NCBI GenBank assembly: GCA_016713335.1
Contig: JADJPH010000036.1
Location: 25,054 to 89,053 of the forward strand
Direction of reading: 5' to 3'
DNA: 64,000 nucleotides
From: Candidatus Fredericiella danica
Lineage (GTDB): Bacteria; Chloroflexota; Anaerolineae; Caldilineales; Caldilineaceae
Each line of letters begins with the position of its first letter. Position 1 is the first letter of the stretch. Of the stretch, positions 38,373 through 47,308 are shown one piece after another. The notes beneath the pieces are model-generated. The model ran no database searches. It was given only the letters and a program-made list of their open reading frames with translations, and had not been told where the DNA came from. The position numbers were made by a program, and so were the translations under genes.

Positions 38373-39983
38373 ATGCCGTTTACCCATCCCAGTTTCCAAA
38401 AAATCCACGCCTTGCTGCGCAAAGGCGGCGATTCACGCACGCGTGCCGGTTGGGTGCTCTTGCTCACAGCCGCGCTCATCGGCGCGATCACGATCTTTCA
38501 TGGCAGATTCGTGGACGAGTCGGACAATCTCGTCGTTGCCCGTTTGCTTGTAAGTGGTGACCACCTCTACGCCGACGTATTTTCACACCACTATCCCTGG
38601 GCATACTGGTGGACCGCTCTAGTCTTCACACTCACCGGACCTTCCCTTGCCGCTGCGCGCGCGAGTCTCCTCATCTACCAACTCGCCACACTTGCCATCG
38701 CCATGCGTCTCAGCCGCTATGGATTCGAACTCGGTCTGGTTGCATTTGCGTGGAGCATTCTGCGCTTCTTCTATTACGGCAACCTGGTGCTCTACAGCGG
38801 CTTTGCGGGTGCGGCGCTCCTGGCGGTGTTTGCGATTACGCTAGCCGCCCTTGTGCGCCGGATTAAGTTCACGATATGGCATGGCGTGGCAGTCGGCGCG
38901 TTTGCCGCGATCGCTTTCCTTGCGGATCCGCTCTCGGTCTACGCACTGGTCGTGAGCTTTGGATTCTTGCTTTGGACGTCGTGGCGGGCGACCCTCGTGG
39001 CCAGCGCCACGGCTGCCAGCGGCATTATGCTCGCCGGTGGGTATCTCGTCGCAACGCATTCACTCGAAGCCTTCCTTGCGCAAGCCATCGATTTCAACGC
39101 CAACGTGTATAGCCGCTATTTGGGTGAGGGACCGCAACGCTTCGCACAACTGCTGAAACAACTGACCAGTGGACTCGAGATCACAGACCCAGGGTGGCGC
39201 AAGCTTGAGCCACTGAAGAGCTTTACAGGGACATATGGTGACTTTGATCGGTGGCTCTTCACCGGATTCCTTTACCGCCTGGCCATTCTGACCCTGGTTG
39301 CGGGCCTGGCTCTGCGCAAACGATTCCTGGCTGCCGCCTTCGTCTATTTCTATGTCGCAGCACTGTTGATTGTGGCGCGCTACGACTTCCGCAGTCAGGG
39401 ATTCATCCTTGTGGCGCTCTTTTCAATTGCACTGATCATCGGTGCGCCGCCCGCCGTCCGGTTTGCGCGAACGCTAGACGGCTCCCACTTCACTTGGAAC
39501 CGTGTCCCAGTGCTTGGGCGTGCAACGATGCAGGTGGTCATCATCCTGCTGGCGACCTGGCTGCTTTTCAGAGCCACGGCACACATCATCATTGAAGCAA
39601 ACAATCTGACCTATGCGGCCAACTTCCATGATATGGAAGTAGAGGGACAACGAATCGTCGAAGATTTGGCCTGTGGCCGCAGCGACGTCGTGCTTGGCTA
39701 CTTTCCTGGAGACCCATTGTTCAATTGGGTCTCCGGACTACGTCCTTTAGGGCGCTACCTATTTCTCTTTCCCTGGGTCGCCGAAGTTGCCCTGCCGGAG
39801 GTCGTGAGGGAATTGCCGCAGACCGGGGCGATCATCCATGTGGGCGATGAAACTGTATGGAGTTATTTTCCAACGCATAAGTATCTAGCCCCGCTGCTGG
39901 AGCGCTTGGACCAGGAATATGTCAATAAGGGTAACGGGTGGTACGTGTCACCCGATCTAGGCGAATGCTCAGGAACGAATTGA
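38373..39983 (+). CDS. Polytopic membrane protein, GT-C glycosyltransferase-like
   Basis: A protein of about 536 residues with roughly 10-12 hydrophobic spans. Early in the chain an acidic pair in GRFVDESDNLVVARLLVSG followed by YADVFSHHYPWAYWW resembles the first extracytoplasmic loop of GT-C enzymes, where Asp/Glu residues bind the lipid-linked sugar donor. A soluble C-terminal part (about residues 425-536) follows. I chose the ATG at 38373 over a TTG 6 bases upstream. Donor and acceptor are unknown. It may add sugars to the many surface proteins encoded nearby, but that is inference. Confidence 0.68.
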   Translation: MPFTHPSFQKIHALLRKGGDSRTRAGWVLLLTAALIGAITIFHGRFVDESDNLVVARLLVSGDHLYADVFSHHYPWAYWWTALVFTLTGPSLAAARASLLIYQLATLAIAMRLSRYGFELGLVAFAWSILRFFYYGNLVLYSGFAGAALLAVFAITLAALVRRIKFTIWHGVAVGAFAAIAFLADPLSVYALVVSFGFLLWTSWRATLVASATAASGIMLAGGYLVATHSLEAFLAQAIDFNANVYSRYLGEGPQRFAQLLKQLTSGLEITDPGWRKLEPLKSFTGTYGDFDRWLFTGFLYRLAILTLVAGLALRKRFLAAAFVYFYVAALLIVARYDFRSQGFILVALFSIALIIGAPPAVRFARTLDGSHFTWNRVPVLGRATMQVVIILLATWLLFRATAHIIIEANNLTYAANFHDMEVEGQRIVEDLACGRSDVVLGYFPGDPLFNWVSGLRPLGRYLFLFPWVAEVALPEVVRELPQTGAIIHVGDETVWSYFPTHKYLAPLLERLDQEYVNKGNGWYVSPDLGECSGTN

Positions 39984-40012
39984 CGGCTTGTCAGTAAGAA
40001 GCAAGCGCACCC

Positions 40013-41536
40013 CTATGCGGTGTCCGGCGCGGGCTTCATGTGCCGCTTCCCCACCGGGAGGGTATCCAACGCGCTAGCCTTGAGATCGCGCAGCCCCTCC
40101 GCAAACGCCATGAAACGATGCACATCTTCAAAGTTCGACGCAATCCCAAGCGACACACGGATCGTGCTCGGGGTCTTGCCACTGCTGTCATGAAGCCGCT
40201 GGAAAAACTCCGTATACGAGCATGGTGACGTGCGCCCGGCGAAGCAGCCCGCCATTTCCTCCGGCCGGATGTCGTGCGCAATCTCACCGTCGCCAGGATT
40301 GCAGAAACAGCCGGTGCGCAGGGAGATCAGTTCCTCGCCCGCCATCGTCTCCACGCGCCGCACGTCATATTGTTCTCCCTCCGGGTCGACAAAATAGAAC
40401 GCAATGGTTCCCCCGCGCGCTTCAAGGCCACGTGGGCCAAATAGCTTGACTACCGGCCCACCGTTCGTGTGACGCAACCCATCCAACTGAGTCAGCAGCC
40501 AACCGGCCAGACTATTGACGCGGGCGTGAATGGTCTCCATCCCGATCGCCTGCAAGTGGCGCAAACCGATTTCGACCGCCGGCAGGTTGAGGTAGTTCAC
40601 CGTCCCATCCTCAAACCCGGCTTCTCCCTGCAGCAAGTAATGCCAACCCGGCCCCTGCACGGAGGCAATTGAAATGGTACCGCCCGCAAACCACGGTCGC
40701 TGGAGCTTCGCCAGACTATCCCGTCTTGCGATCAAGGCTCCCACGCCAGTTGGGTATCCAAACATTTTGTAAAAGGAGATTGGGATAAAGCTAGGTTTGA
40801 CTATGCGAAGATCGAGTGTATTGGTCGGAACATACGCCGCGCAATCCAACAACACGTCCCAGCCCCCAGCGGTCGCCTCTTCCACCCAGCGCAGCGGATG
40901 CTGCACCCCACTGAAATTGCTCTGCGCCGGATACGCCAAAAGCCGGTTCGCCCCCGGTTGCCCTGCCGCCAGCGCCTGCTCAAATCGCTCCTGGTCCAAC
41001 CGTAGTTCAGGCGCCACGGTTGGCACATAGGTAACCGCAGCACCCTTTGCCCGCGCAAACTCACGGATACCATTCACCGAATTATGGTTGTCATAGGCGA
41101 TCACATAGTGCGAATCCGCAGTGAACGGATAGGACTCGCCGACCAACTTGAGCGCGCCCGAGGCATTCGCCGTGAACACGACGGTGTATTCGGCCGGGTC
41201 CGCATGAAAAAACGCCAACACGTACGCACGCGCCTCCTCGACAAGTCGCGCCATCGCCAGTGAGGACGGGTTGTTCGAATGGGGATTGCCAAAGACGTTT
41301 TCTAGCAACAACGCCTGGTGCCGGCGTAACTGGGATTCGGCGTAGAGCCCGCCCCCCGTGTAGTCGAGATATACATGCCCCAACCGATCCAGACGCCCGT
41401 ACTCTGCGGCGCGCAGCTCATCCAGCCGCTGCGTCTCGCCATACGGAGGATACTCGGCTAGAAACTGCGCTTGATTGAACGCAAGAAATGGTTCCGCATA
41501 ACAAACGGCGTCTTCGCCAAACTGTGAACGCACCAT
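40013..41536 (-). CDS. PLP-dependent class V aminotransferase, molybdenum-cofactor-sulfurase/cysteine-desulfurase-like
   Basis: A 507-residue PLP enzyme. HVYLDYTGGGLYAESQLRRH, NPHSNNPSSLAMARLVEEAR and VVFTANASGALKLVGESYPF are typical of MoCo-sulfurase N-terminal domains. The PLP lysine lies in ISFYKMFGYPTGVGALIAR and a candidate persulfide cysteine in SLRTGCFCNPGDGE. A C-terminal MOSC domain, present in eukaryotic sulfurases, is absent. I start at the ATG at 41536, preceded by a GGGG-rich site; an ATG at 41563 is possible. Role inferred as sulfur transfer; the acceptor is unknown. Confidence 0.78.
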   Translation of the reverse strand: MVRSQFGEDAVCYAEPFLAFNQAQFLAEYPPYGETQRLDELRAAEYGRLDRLGHVYLDYTGGGLYAESQLRRHQALLLENVFGNPHSNNPSSLAMARLVEEARAYVLAFFHADPAEYTVVFTANASGALKLVGESYPFTADSHYVIAYDNHNSVNGIREFARAKGAAVTYVPTVAPELRLDQERFEQALAAGQPGANRLLAYPAQSNFSGVQHPLRWVEEATAGGWDVLLDCAAYVPTNTLDLRIVKPSFIPISFYKMFGYPTGVGALIARRDSLAKLQRPWFAGGTISIASVQGPGWHYLLQGEAGFEDGTVNYLNLPAVEIGLRHLQAIGMETIHARVNSLAGWLLTQLDGLRHTNGGPVVKLFGPRGLEARGGTIAFYFVDPEGEQYDVRRVETMAGEELISLRTGCFCNPGDGEIAHDIRPEEMAGCFAGRTSPCSYTEFFQRLHDSSGKTPSTIRVSLGIASNFEDVHRFMAFAEGLRDLKASALDTLPVGKRHMKPAPDTA

Positions 41537-41575
41537 CGTTCCCCACCTACCCTCTTTCCTCATCGATTGTTTGAA

Positions 41576-42493
41576 TCACTTCAAAAACGCGGATACGCCA
41601 ATGCCCAAGGCGAGCAAAAGGCAAAAAATTAGTGCAAGCCGGGCCGTACCCGCCAATGTCTTATTGAGCGTCGGCCCGTCCGCGGCCTCACCCAGCGTGC
41701 GCACGAGCCGCACAGCAACTGGCACAGTCAAGAGTGGCAGCAACACAGCCGGGGTGAAGCCAAACGCCAGCCACAAGATTGGCAGGATCAAGTACGAAAC
41801 AATCACAAGCGCCGCATATTCACGCCAGGCATTTTTGCGCCCGATGCGCACAGCCAACGTGCGCTTATTTGCTTTCCGATCCGTCTCAATATCCCGATAG
41901 TTATTAACGACCAGGATCGCGGTGACCAGTAGCCCCACCGGGATCGAGGCGACAAAAACGGCCCAGGTGAGGTCCAGCGCCTGGACATAGTACGTGCCAC
42001 AGACGGCCACCACCCCAAAAAACAGGAAAACAAAAAACTCACCGAGGCCATAGTACCCGAATGGGAACGGCCCCCCAGTGTACGCCAGCGCGGCCAGAAT
42101 TGCGGCGACACCGACGACCAGGATCGGCCATCCCCCCACCCAGATGAGGTAAAGCCCGACGCCTGCCGACAGCGCGATGACGGCGCCAATCCCCAGCCGC
42201 AACTGCCCAGGTGTAATCAACCCGCCGGAGGTCACGCGCACGGGACCAAGCCGCTCCGGCGTGTCGGCGCCACGGAAAAAATCGGAGTAGTCATTGGCAA
42301 AATTGCTGAGGATCTGCAGCAGCAACGCCCCCATGGCCGCGGCCAATGCAGGCAGCCAGGCGAAGCGGCCGGCCGCAACGGCCAACGCAATGCCGACCAC
42401 CACCGGCGAGAGCGCCGCCGGCAGCGTTTTCGGTCTTGCCGCCAGGATCCATGCCCGGCGGCGCGTGATGGTCTGTGAGTCAACCCTACTCAT
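41576..42493 (-). CDS. menA: 1,4-dihydroxy-2-naphthoate polyprenyltransferase
   Basis: Attaches the polyprenyl tail to dihydroxynaphthoate in menaquinone synthesis. An integral membrane protein of about 305 residues with 8-9 spans. The first prenyl-diphosphate motif is LSNFANDYSDFFRGAD with RVTSGGLITP after it. The second is VNNYRDIETDRKANKRTLAV (D-x-x-x-D). An upstream GTG at 42508 is possible; I prefer the ATG at 42493. It lies directly before the MoCo-sulfurase-like gene and after the DUF2142-like gene on the same strand. Confidence 0.92.
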   Translation of the reverse strand: MSRVDSQTITRRRAWILAARPKTLPAALSPVVVGIALAVAAGRFAWLPALAAAMGALLLQILSNFANDYSDFFRGADTPERLGPVRVTSGGLITPGQLRLGIGAVIALSAGVGLYLIWVGGWPILVVGVAAILAALAYTGGPFPFGYYGLGEFFVFLFFGVVAVCGTYYVQALDLTWAVFVASIPVGLLVTAILVVNNYRDIETDRKANKRTLAVRIGRKNAWREYAALVIVSYLILPILWLAFGFTPAVLLPLLTVPVAVRLVRTLGEAADGPTLNKTLAGTARLALIFCLLLALGIGVSAFLK

Positions 42494-42522
42494 GTGTGCT
42501 TTCACCACAAGCTTTCAATTGT

Positions 42523-43923
42523 CTAGCCGAAGACGGGGTTCCAAGTGACGTACATCCAGAGCACCGCAAGCGCAGTGACAACCAGCATCAACCAACCTAC
42601 GTACCGGACCTTCTGTAACCATCTCGGTTCAACGGCCATTGCGCCACCCATCAAGACGGCCAGCGGCGCAAGCCCGGCAAAAAGATACCGGCCCTGCGGT
42701 TGAACGTCACTTACCCATGAATTCCACAGTGAGGCGCCGATGGCAAGCATGATCGTACACGGCGCCAAGACCAATTGCACCCGTAACCACGCATCGATTG
42801 CGTGCCAGCGAGTACCGGCAACCAAAACCGTCGCTGTCACATAGAGCATCACGATCCCTAACACAGCGGTGTAAAGCCAGTCAGGTAACCAGACAGTCAT
42901 ATGTGCAAATGCCGCATATGAGCTGCGCCCTGAAGTACTCCACCACCAGGTGCTTCCCCAGATTTGCTGAAAATCCACGCCCCGACTCGCGGAACTAAGC
43001 CCGGGCGCCGTCGGCACACTTGGCCGGTAGGACGCCTCGGCGCGCGACTCGCGCATCTGCACCTCCTTTGCGCCAAAGTCGCCCTGGGTCAGAGGATAGA
43101 TGGCGCGCGCTGGACCTGCCACGAGTAACACCACCACGACCGCCAAAAACAGTGGACCAGCAACCCGCGCAAACGAAGCGAAACGCAACCTGCGCCATAG
43201 CAGGACACCATCCACCAGCAGCGGCGCGCAGGCAAATGGGAGAATCAACCAGAACGGTTGCTTAGAGAGCAAAACAAGTCCGCTGAGCAGACCGATTCCC
43301 GCCATTTTCCACCAGGAGGTCAACCGCATGGGGGCGCTGAGGATTACAAATATCAGAAGCGCCAGACTCATGGAAATCCCCCAGGCATCTGAATTCGCAT
43401 ACGAGTAAATGTACGTGATCTGCGGCGTCGCCATCATGGTCAATGCCAACACCGAGGCCAGACGCTGCTTACGCCCAGCCCAATAGAGTCCGGCAAGTGT
43501 CAAGGCGTAAAGTGCGACACTTATGTAGCGATAGCCCGCCACAGGTTTCACGCACCAGGCCGGACCACTCACATAGGGAAGATACACGCGGTTTGACGCA
43601 TTCGACATCTGAGCCAGGCCAGGCGACCTACTGCCCGATAGACCAACTCCTTCCAGCATAGCCATGAGCTTGCCATAGACCAGGTACACAATTTCACCAC
43701 TGTAAACGCGGCTCCAACCGTAGGCACTGTACAGTAGGTGGTCATCGTTCAAGGCGGGTGGCCACCAGGCCGCCTCAAAGTAACAAAATGCGTTGACATG
43801 CAGGGCTTCGTCCGGATGGACATACGGTGAAGTGCCTCCGGCGATTGCCGCTGCCGACAGCAAGGACAGGACAATCAATGCGGCTATCCACCAGGTGCTG
43901 CGCCAGTAATCACGGAGGGTCAC
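42523..43923 (-). CDS. DUF2142-like polytopic membrane protein
   Basis: A 466-residue membrane protein with about 10-12 spans, resembling the DUF2142 group, which is related to GT-C glycosyltransferases. GTSPYVHPDEALHVNAFCYF near the N-terminus has the acidic and His residues expected in the first outer loop. DFQQIWGSTWWWSTSGRSSY and the late SDVQPQGRYLFAGLAPLAVL are characteristic of the group. Its start overlaps the HEAT-like gene stop by 4 bases. A role in glycan transfer is inference only. Confidence 0.75.
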   Translation of the reverse strand: MTLRDYWRSTWWIAALIVLSLLSAAAIAGGTSPYVHPDEALHVNAFCYFEAAWWPPALNDDHLLYSAYGWSRVYSGEIVYLVYGKLMAMLEGVGLSGSRSPGLAQMSNASNRVYLPYVSGPAWCVKPVAGYRYISVALYALTLAGLYWAGRKQRLASVLALTMMATPQITYIYSYANSDAWGISMSLALLIFVILSAPMRLTSWWKMAGIGLLSGLVLLSKQPFWLILPFACAPLLVDGVLLWRRLRFASFARVAGPLFLAVVVVLLVAGPARAIYPLTQGDFGAKEVQMRESRAEASYRPSVPTAPGLSSASRGVDFQQIWGSTWWWSTSGRSSYAAFAHMTVWLPDWLYTAVLGIVMLYVTATVLVAGTRWHAIDAWLRVQLVLAPCTIMLAIGASLWNSWVSDVQPQGRYLFAGLAPLAVLMGGAMAVEPRWLQKVRYVGWLMLVVTALAVLWMYVTWNPVFG

Positions 43924-44863
43924 TCGGCACTCCCGCGCGGCTGCAGCCCGATATTTTCAACGATTGACCTTGCCCTGCCCCCGGCCAGTTCAGCCGCTTC
44001 GCGCAGCACGCCAGCACGTCGCGCATCGCGTACCTGCGAGGCATGGGCAGTCAAATCTTCGAGCAGACCATCATCACCCGCTGCAATCATCGACATCACC
44101 AGGTAGCGATAGAGGTCAATATTGCGCACGCCGGGCAGCGCCCGACGCAGGTACTCACGCCCCTGCACGCCCGCCTGGTGATAGATCAAAAGATGAAACA
44201 GGCCCAACTGGACGGCAGGCGCAGCGCCTTCGCCAAAGTGCGTAAGCAGCGGCTCGATCAGCGTCTGCGGCAGCGCGGTCAGTTGGCGCAAGCACTCGCC
44301 GGTGACATCCGCCTGGGCGCCATGTTGGGCATCCCAGATGTACATCCACAGCGGCGCCAGTTCTCCCTGCGCGCCCTAAGACGCGGGCCGCCGTCACGGC
44401 CGGCTCTCCAGACATCGGCTGAGTATATGGATCCACCAGGAGCCGCGCCGCATGGAAGCGGGTCAAGTCATCGTTAAGTTCATTAAGCGCCACTAGCGCG
44501 GCGGCGCGCAACAAAACCGCGTCTTCGGCGAAATCCGGCGGCCAAAATTCATAGGTCTGCGTCGCACTCGCCAGCAACTCGGCGTCGGCCGGTTCAGTGA
44601 TGGGACGCAACGCGTCGATCAACATGCGCCGGAAATATGCGCCCTGATCGCGCACCCTTTGTCCGCGGACTGTAGGGCGTAGTGACGCAGAATCGCCTCA
44701 CGCCGCCGGCCAGGGGGTGCTCGGCGAGTATAGCCAACGCAGCAGACAGCACATCCTTGGGCACCCGCTTGTCGAGCAGACCGGCGGCATGGGCGGTCTG
44801 CGCAGGTGGATCGCTTGCCAGTTCGTGCAATCGCGCAACAGCTTCCGATCTCACTTGCGCCAT
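43920..44863 (-). CDS. HEAT-repeat-like helical protein, two or three frame breaks
   Basis: About 310 residues in helix-turn-helix repeats (SEAVARLHELASDPPAQTAH, then PKDVLSAALAILAEHP, then VLLRAAALVALNELNDDLTR, and LPQTLIEPLLTHFGEGAAPA), suggesting an alpha-solenoid scaffold. The frame shifts near 44700, 44650 and 44380, with helical repeats continuing on each side. The start ATG at 44863 is 1-4 bases behind the rRNA methyltransferase stop, and the end overlaps the DUF2142-like gene. Function unknown. Confidence 0.55.
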
Positions 44864-44866
44864 GCT

Positions 44867-45668
44867 TCACCGCCACACTCGAAAGACCAATTCCGTCTCA
44901 AACTCAAAGCGTTCCACGCGCCAGGGGCGCTGGTCCAACAGCGCTGCAAAATGCTCGCTGTAGTGCTTCACCATGCCACGCGCATTGCCGCCCAGGCTCC
45001 GCACCGGGTATGAAATGACCAGCACCGGTGCAGCCACTGCATCAACCAGCCGGCGGCCAGCTTGCTTATCCGCCTGCTCCAGACACGGAATGGTCTTGAG
45101 CAGCAGGGCAACGTCCGCCTCAATGGGCGGCGCCCCTTCCAGCAGATTATGCAAAAGACCTCACCAGGCCGATGCAGCAATGCAAGCCAATCGCGCAGGT
45201 GTGCGGCCTGATCCAGATAGACGTCGCAGCCAACATACTCGCAAGCCGGACTGAGCGGCATCCACGGCAAGGCCAACGCATTGATCCCACACGCAAGGTC
45301 GAGCACTCGCCTGGGGCCAGACCGGCAAAGACAGTGGCGTAAAATGAGTCGAGCACCGGCAACCGCTCACGTGAAGACGCGTGCCCCATGAGCTTACGCC
45401 GGCAAAGCGGGCGCACATCGCCACCCTCAGCCAGCATCCCCTGTACCTCGTGCAGCCAGCCGCGCCAATCCTGCCCCCCCTCCTGGTACGCCCCTGCAAG
45501 CTGATGCAGTTTATTGCGCGTCGTCTTGACAGCTTCCTTGGATCTCCGTCCCTTTGCCAACTCTTGCGCCGCAATCATCCTCACCAGCGCCCGGTCGAGG
45601 TTGCGATAGCCGGCGCCGCGGCTGACAGCGTCCACCAGTTGTTCAATTTCAGGTGTTTCTTCAACCAT
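44867..45668 (-). CDS. FmrO/Rmt/Arm-family 16S rRNA (guanine-N7) methyltransferase, two frame breaks
   Basis: Related to the 16S rRNA m7G1405 methyltransferases that give high aminoglycoside resistance (FmrO family). The N-terminal helical domain includes ELAKGRRSKEAVKTTRNKLH and QLAGAYQEGG, then HASSRERLPVLDSFYATVF. Motif I appears in the next frame as RVLDLACGINALALPWMPL, then YVGCDVYLDQAAHL. The third part has NLLEGAPPIEADVALLLKTI, PCLEQADKQAGRRLVDAV and VLVISYPVRSLGGNARGMVK, all family hallmarks. Frames change near 45312 (C4 run) and near 45155 (T4 run); one extra T there gives EVFLHNLLEG. Joined length is about 267 residues. It lies 4 bases behind tgt. Resistance is not proven by sequence. 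Confidence 0.83.
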
Positions 45669-45672
45669 CAGG

Positions 45673-46824
45673 TTAGTCTGGCATAGACCTATTAATGACT
45701 ACACGCAATTTTTCCACGAGCCTGGCCATGAAACGCAGGTTGTGTATCGTCGCCAGCCGCTGGAAAACCGCTTCGTTCGCATGGTGCAGGTGGTGCATGT
45801 ACCCACGCGTATAGCGCGTGCAGCACAAACAATCGCACGTCTCATCCACCGGCAGCCGCGCCTTGATGTACTTGTCATCCGTAATATACAAAAATCGAAA
45901 CCAATCGCTCCGCTGTGGCTCCGGTTCCCCCGTCCTGACATAGAGCCGGCCGCGCCGCGCGTCGCGCGTCGGCAGCGCACAGTCAAAAATGTCGTAGCCA
46001 AGTTCATAGCAGGTCGCTACATTGACCGGGTGCCCAATGCCAAGCGCATGCATCGGAAACTCGGCCGGGATTAGTTCACGCGCATAGGCCAGCATCTCAT
46101 CGACCAGACGTCCATCGGCGTCGAGCGGCCAACCACCATAGCCGTAGCCGTCAAAACCCATCGCCAATAAAGGCTCGGCACAACGGCGCCGTAGTTCGGG
46201 GGAACCGCCCCCCTGGACGACCGCAAAGAGCTTGGGGCGTTTTTCTGCGGGCAGACGCTTCTGGTCCATCAACTGGTCAAACGCCTTGCGGCAACGCGCC
46301 GCCCAGGCAATGGTGCGCTGGACCGACTGCTCTTGCACCGCCCAGGGATCGTCCACATGAGTGCAGTCGTCAAGACACATCACCACATCGGCGCCATAAC
46401 TGACCTGCAACTGCACGCACTTCTCGGGAGTCAGTTGATACTTCCGGTCGCTGCCGTCCGGTCGTACGACAATCCCATCATCGGTCAGCGTGCCGTACTT
46501 AGGGTTCTCGCGGATCAGTGAATAGGCCTGAAAACCGCCGGAGTCGGTGACAATCGGCCCAGACCAGCCCGCCATCGCATGCAATCCGCCCAGTGCCTGA
46601 ACCGTTGAGGTGCCCGGGTGTTGCATGAGGTGAAACGTGTTCATGACGACACCCTGGATGCCGCAAGCCGCGACATCGGTGCTGTCCACGGCACGCACCA
46701 CACCAAGCGTGGCGTCAGGCAGAAAAGCAGGCAGATCCAGCGCACCATGCACCAGCGACAGTTGCCGGTTCATGAAGCAGCGCACCCCGGCGCCTGACCA
46801 TGGACCTGCAGACATACTCACCAT
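45673..46824 (-). CDS. tgt: Queuine/archaeosine-type tRNA-ribosyltransferase (Tgt family)
   Basis: Exchanges guanine 34 in tRNA for a deazaguanine (preQ1 in bacteria). About 383 residues. The nucleophile region is GPIVTDSGGFQAYSLIRENP, TPEKCVQLQVSYGADVVMCL (with DDCTH) follows, then the substrate loop, and the zinc site is CDCLCCTRYTRGYMHHL with His downstream. The usual GGLAVGE is replaced by GGWPLDADGRLV, so substrate recognition may differ. As written, the reading frame is continuous with SmpB upstream. The ATG at 46824 overlaps the SmpB stop if one G is removed from the run at 46825-46829. Confidence 0.85.
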   Translation of the reverse strand: MVSMSAGPWSGAGVRCFMNRQLSLVHGALDLPAFLPDATLGVVRAVDSTDVAACGIQGVVMNTFHLMQHPGTSTVQALGGLHAMAGWSGPIVTDSGGFQAYSLIRENPKYGTLTDDGIVVRPDGSDRKYQLTPEKCVQLQVSYGADVVMCLDDCTHVDDPWAVQEQSVQRTIAWAARCRKAFDQLMDQKRLPAEKRPKLFAVVQGGGSPELRRRCAEPLLAMGFDGYGYGGWPLDADGRLVDEMLAYARELIPAEFPMHALGIGHPVNVATCYELGYDIFDCALPTRDARRGRLYVRTGEPEPQRSDWFRFLYITDDKYIKARLPVDETCDCLCCTRYTRGYMHHLHHANEAVFQRLATIHNLRFMARLVEKLRVVINRSMPD

Positions 46825-47295
46825 TCCCCCTTGAGGCCGCCGCAAATCGCGTTCGCTGTCGCGCTCAGCGATCGACTCGCGCTTGTCGTGGAGTTGCTTG
46901 CCTTTGGCGACGCCGATCTCCACCTTGGCGCGGCCACGTTCGTTGATGTAGACGCGCAGCGGCACGATGGTTTGGCCGCGCTGGGTGGCAGCCTCGTGGA
47001 GCGCGTTAATCTCGCGCCGGTTCAAAAGCAGTTTCCGCTCGCGCAATTCATCGTGATTGTAGCGGTTGCCCTGTTCGTACTGCGCGATATGGACATTGAG
47101 CAGCCAGGCTTCCCGCCCTCTGATGAGAACGAAACCCTCTTGCAGGCTCACGCGACCGGCGCGCACCGACTTGATCTCCGTCCCGGTCAGGGCAATTCCA
47201 GCCTCATAGGTTTCTAGGATGAAATACTCATGGCGCGCTTTGCGATTGGTCGCCACTGTACGCGCACCGTGCGCCGCGCCCTTCTCTTTTGCCAC
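46818..47295 (-). CDS. smpB: SsrA-binding protein SmpB, reading on into Tgt as written
   Basis: Binds tmRNA and brings it to stalled ribosomes for trans-translation. About 158 residues: VATNRKARHEYFILETYEAG, GTEIKSVRAGRVSLQEGFV, LNVHIAQYEQGNRYNHDELR and the basic tail GVAKGKQLHDKRESIAERDS are diagnostic. The GTG at 47295 has AGGAG 7 bases upstream. The frame does not stop but runs into Tgt. With one G fewer at 46825-46829 the chain would end QGEW at a TGA at 46818-46820, inside ATGGTGA with the Tgt start, which is the ordinary operon arrangement. A true fusion is the alternative. Confidence 0.9.
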
Positions 47296-47308
47296 GTCTC
47301 TACTCCTA

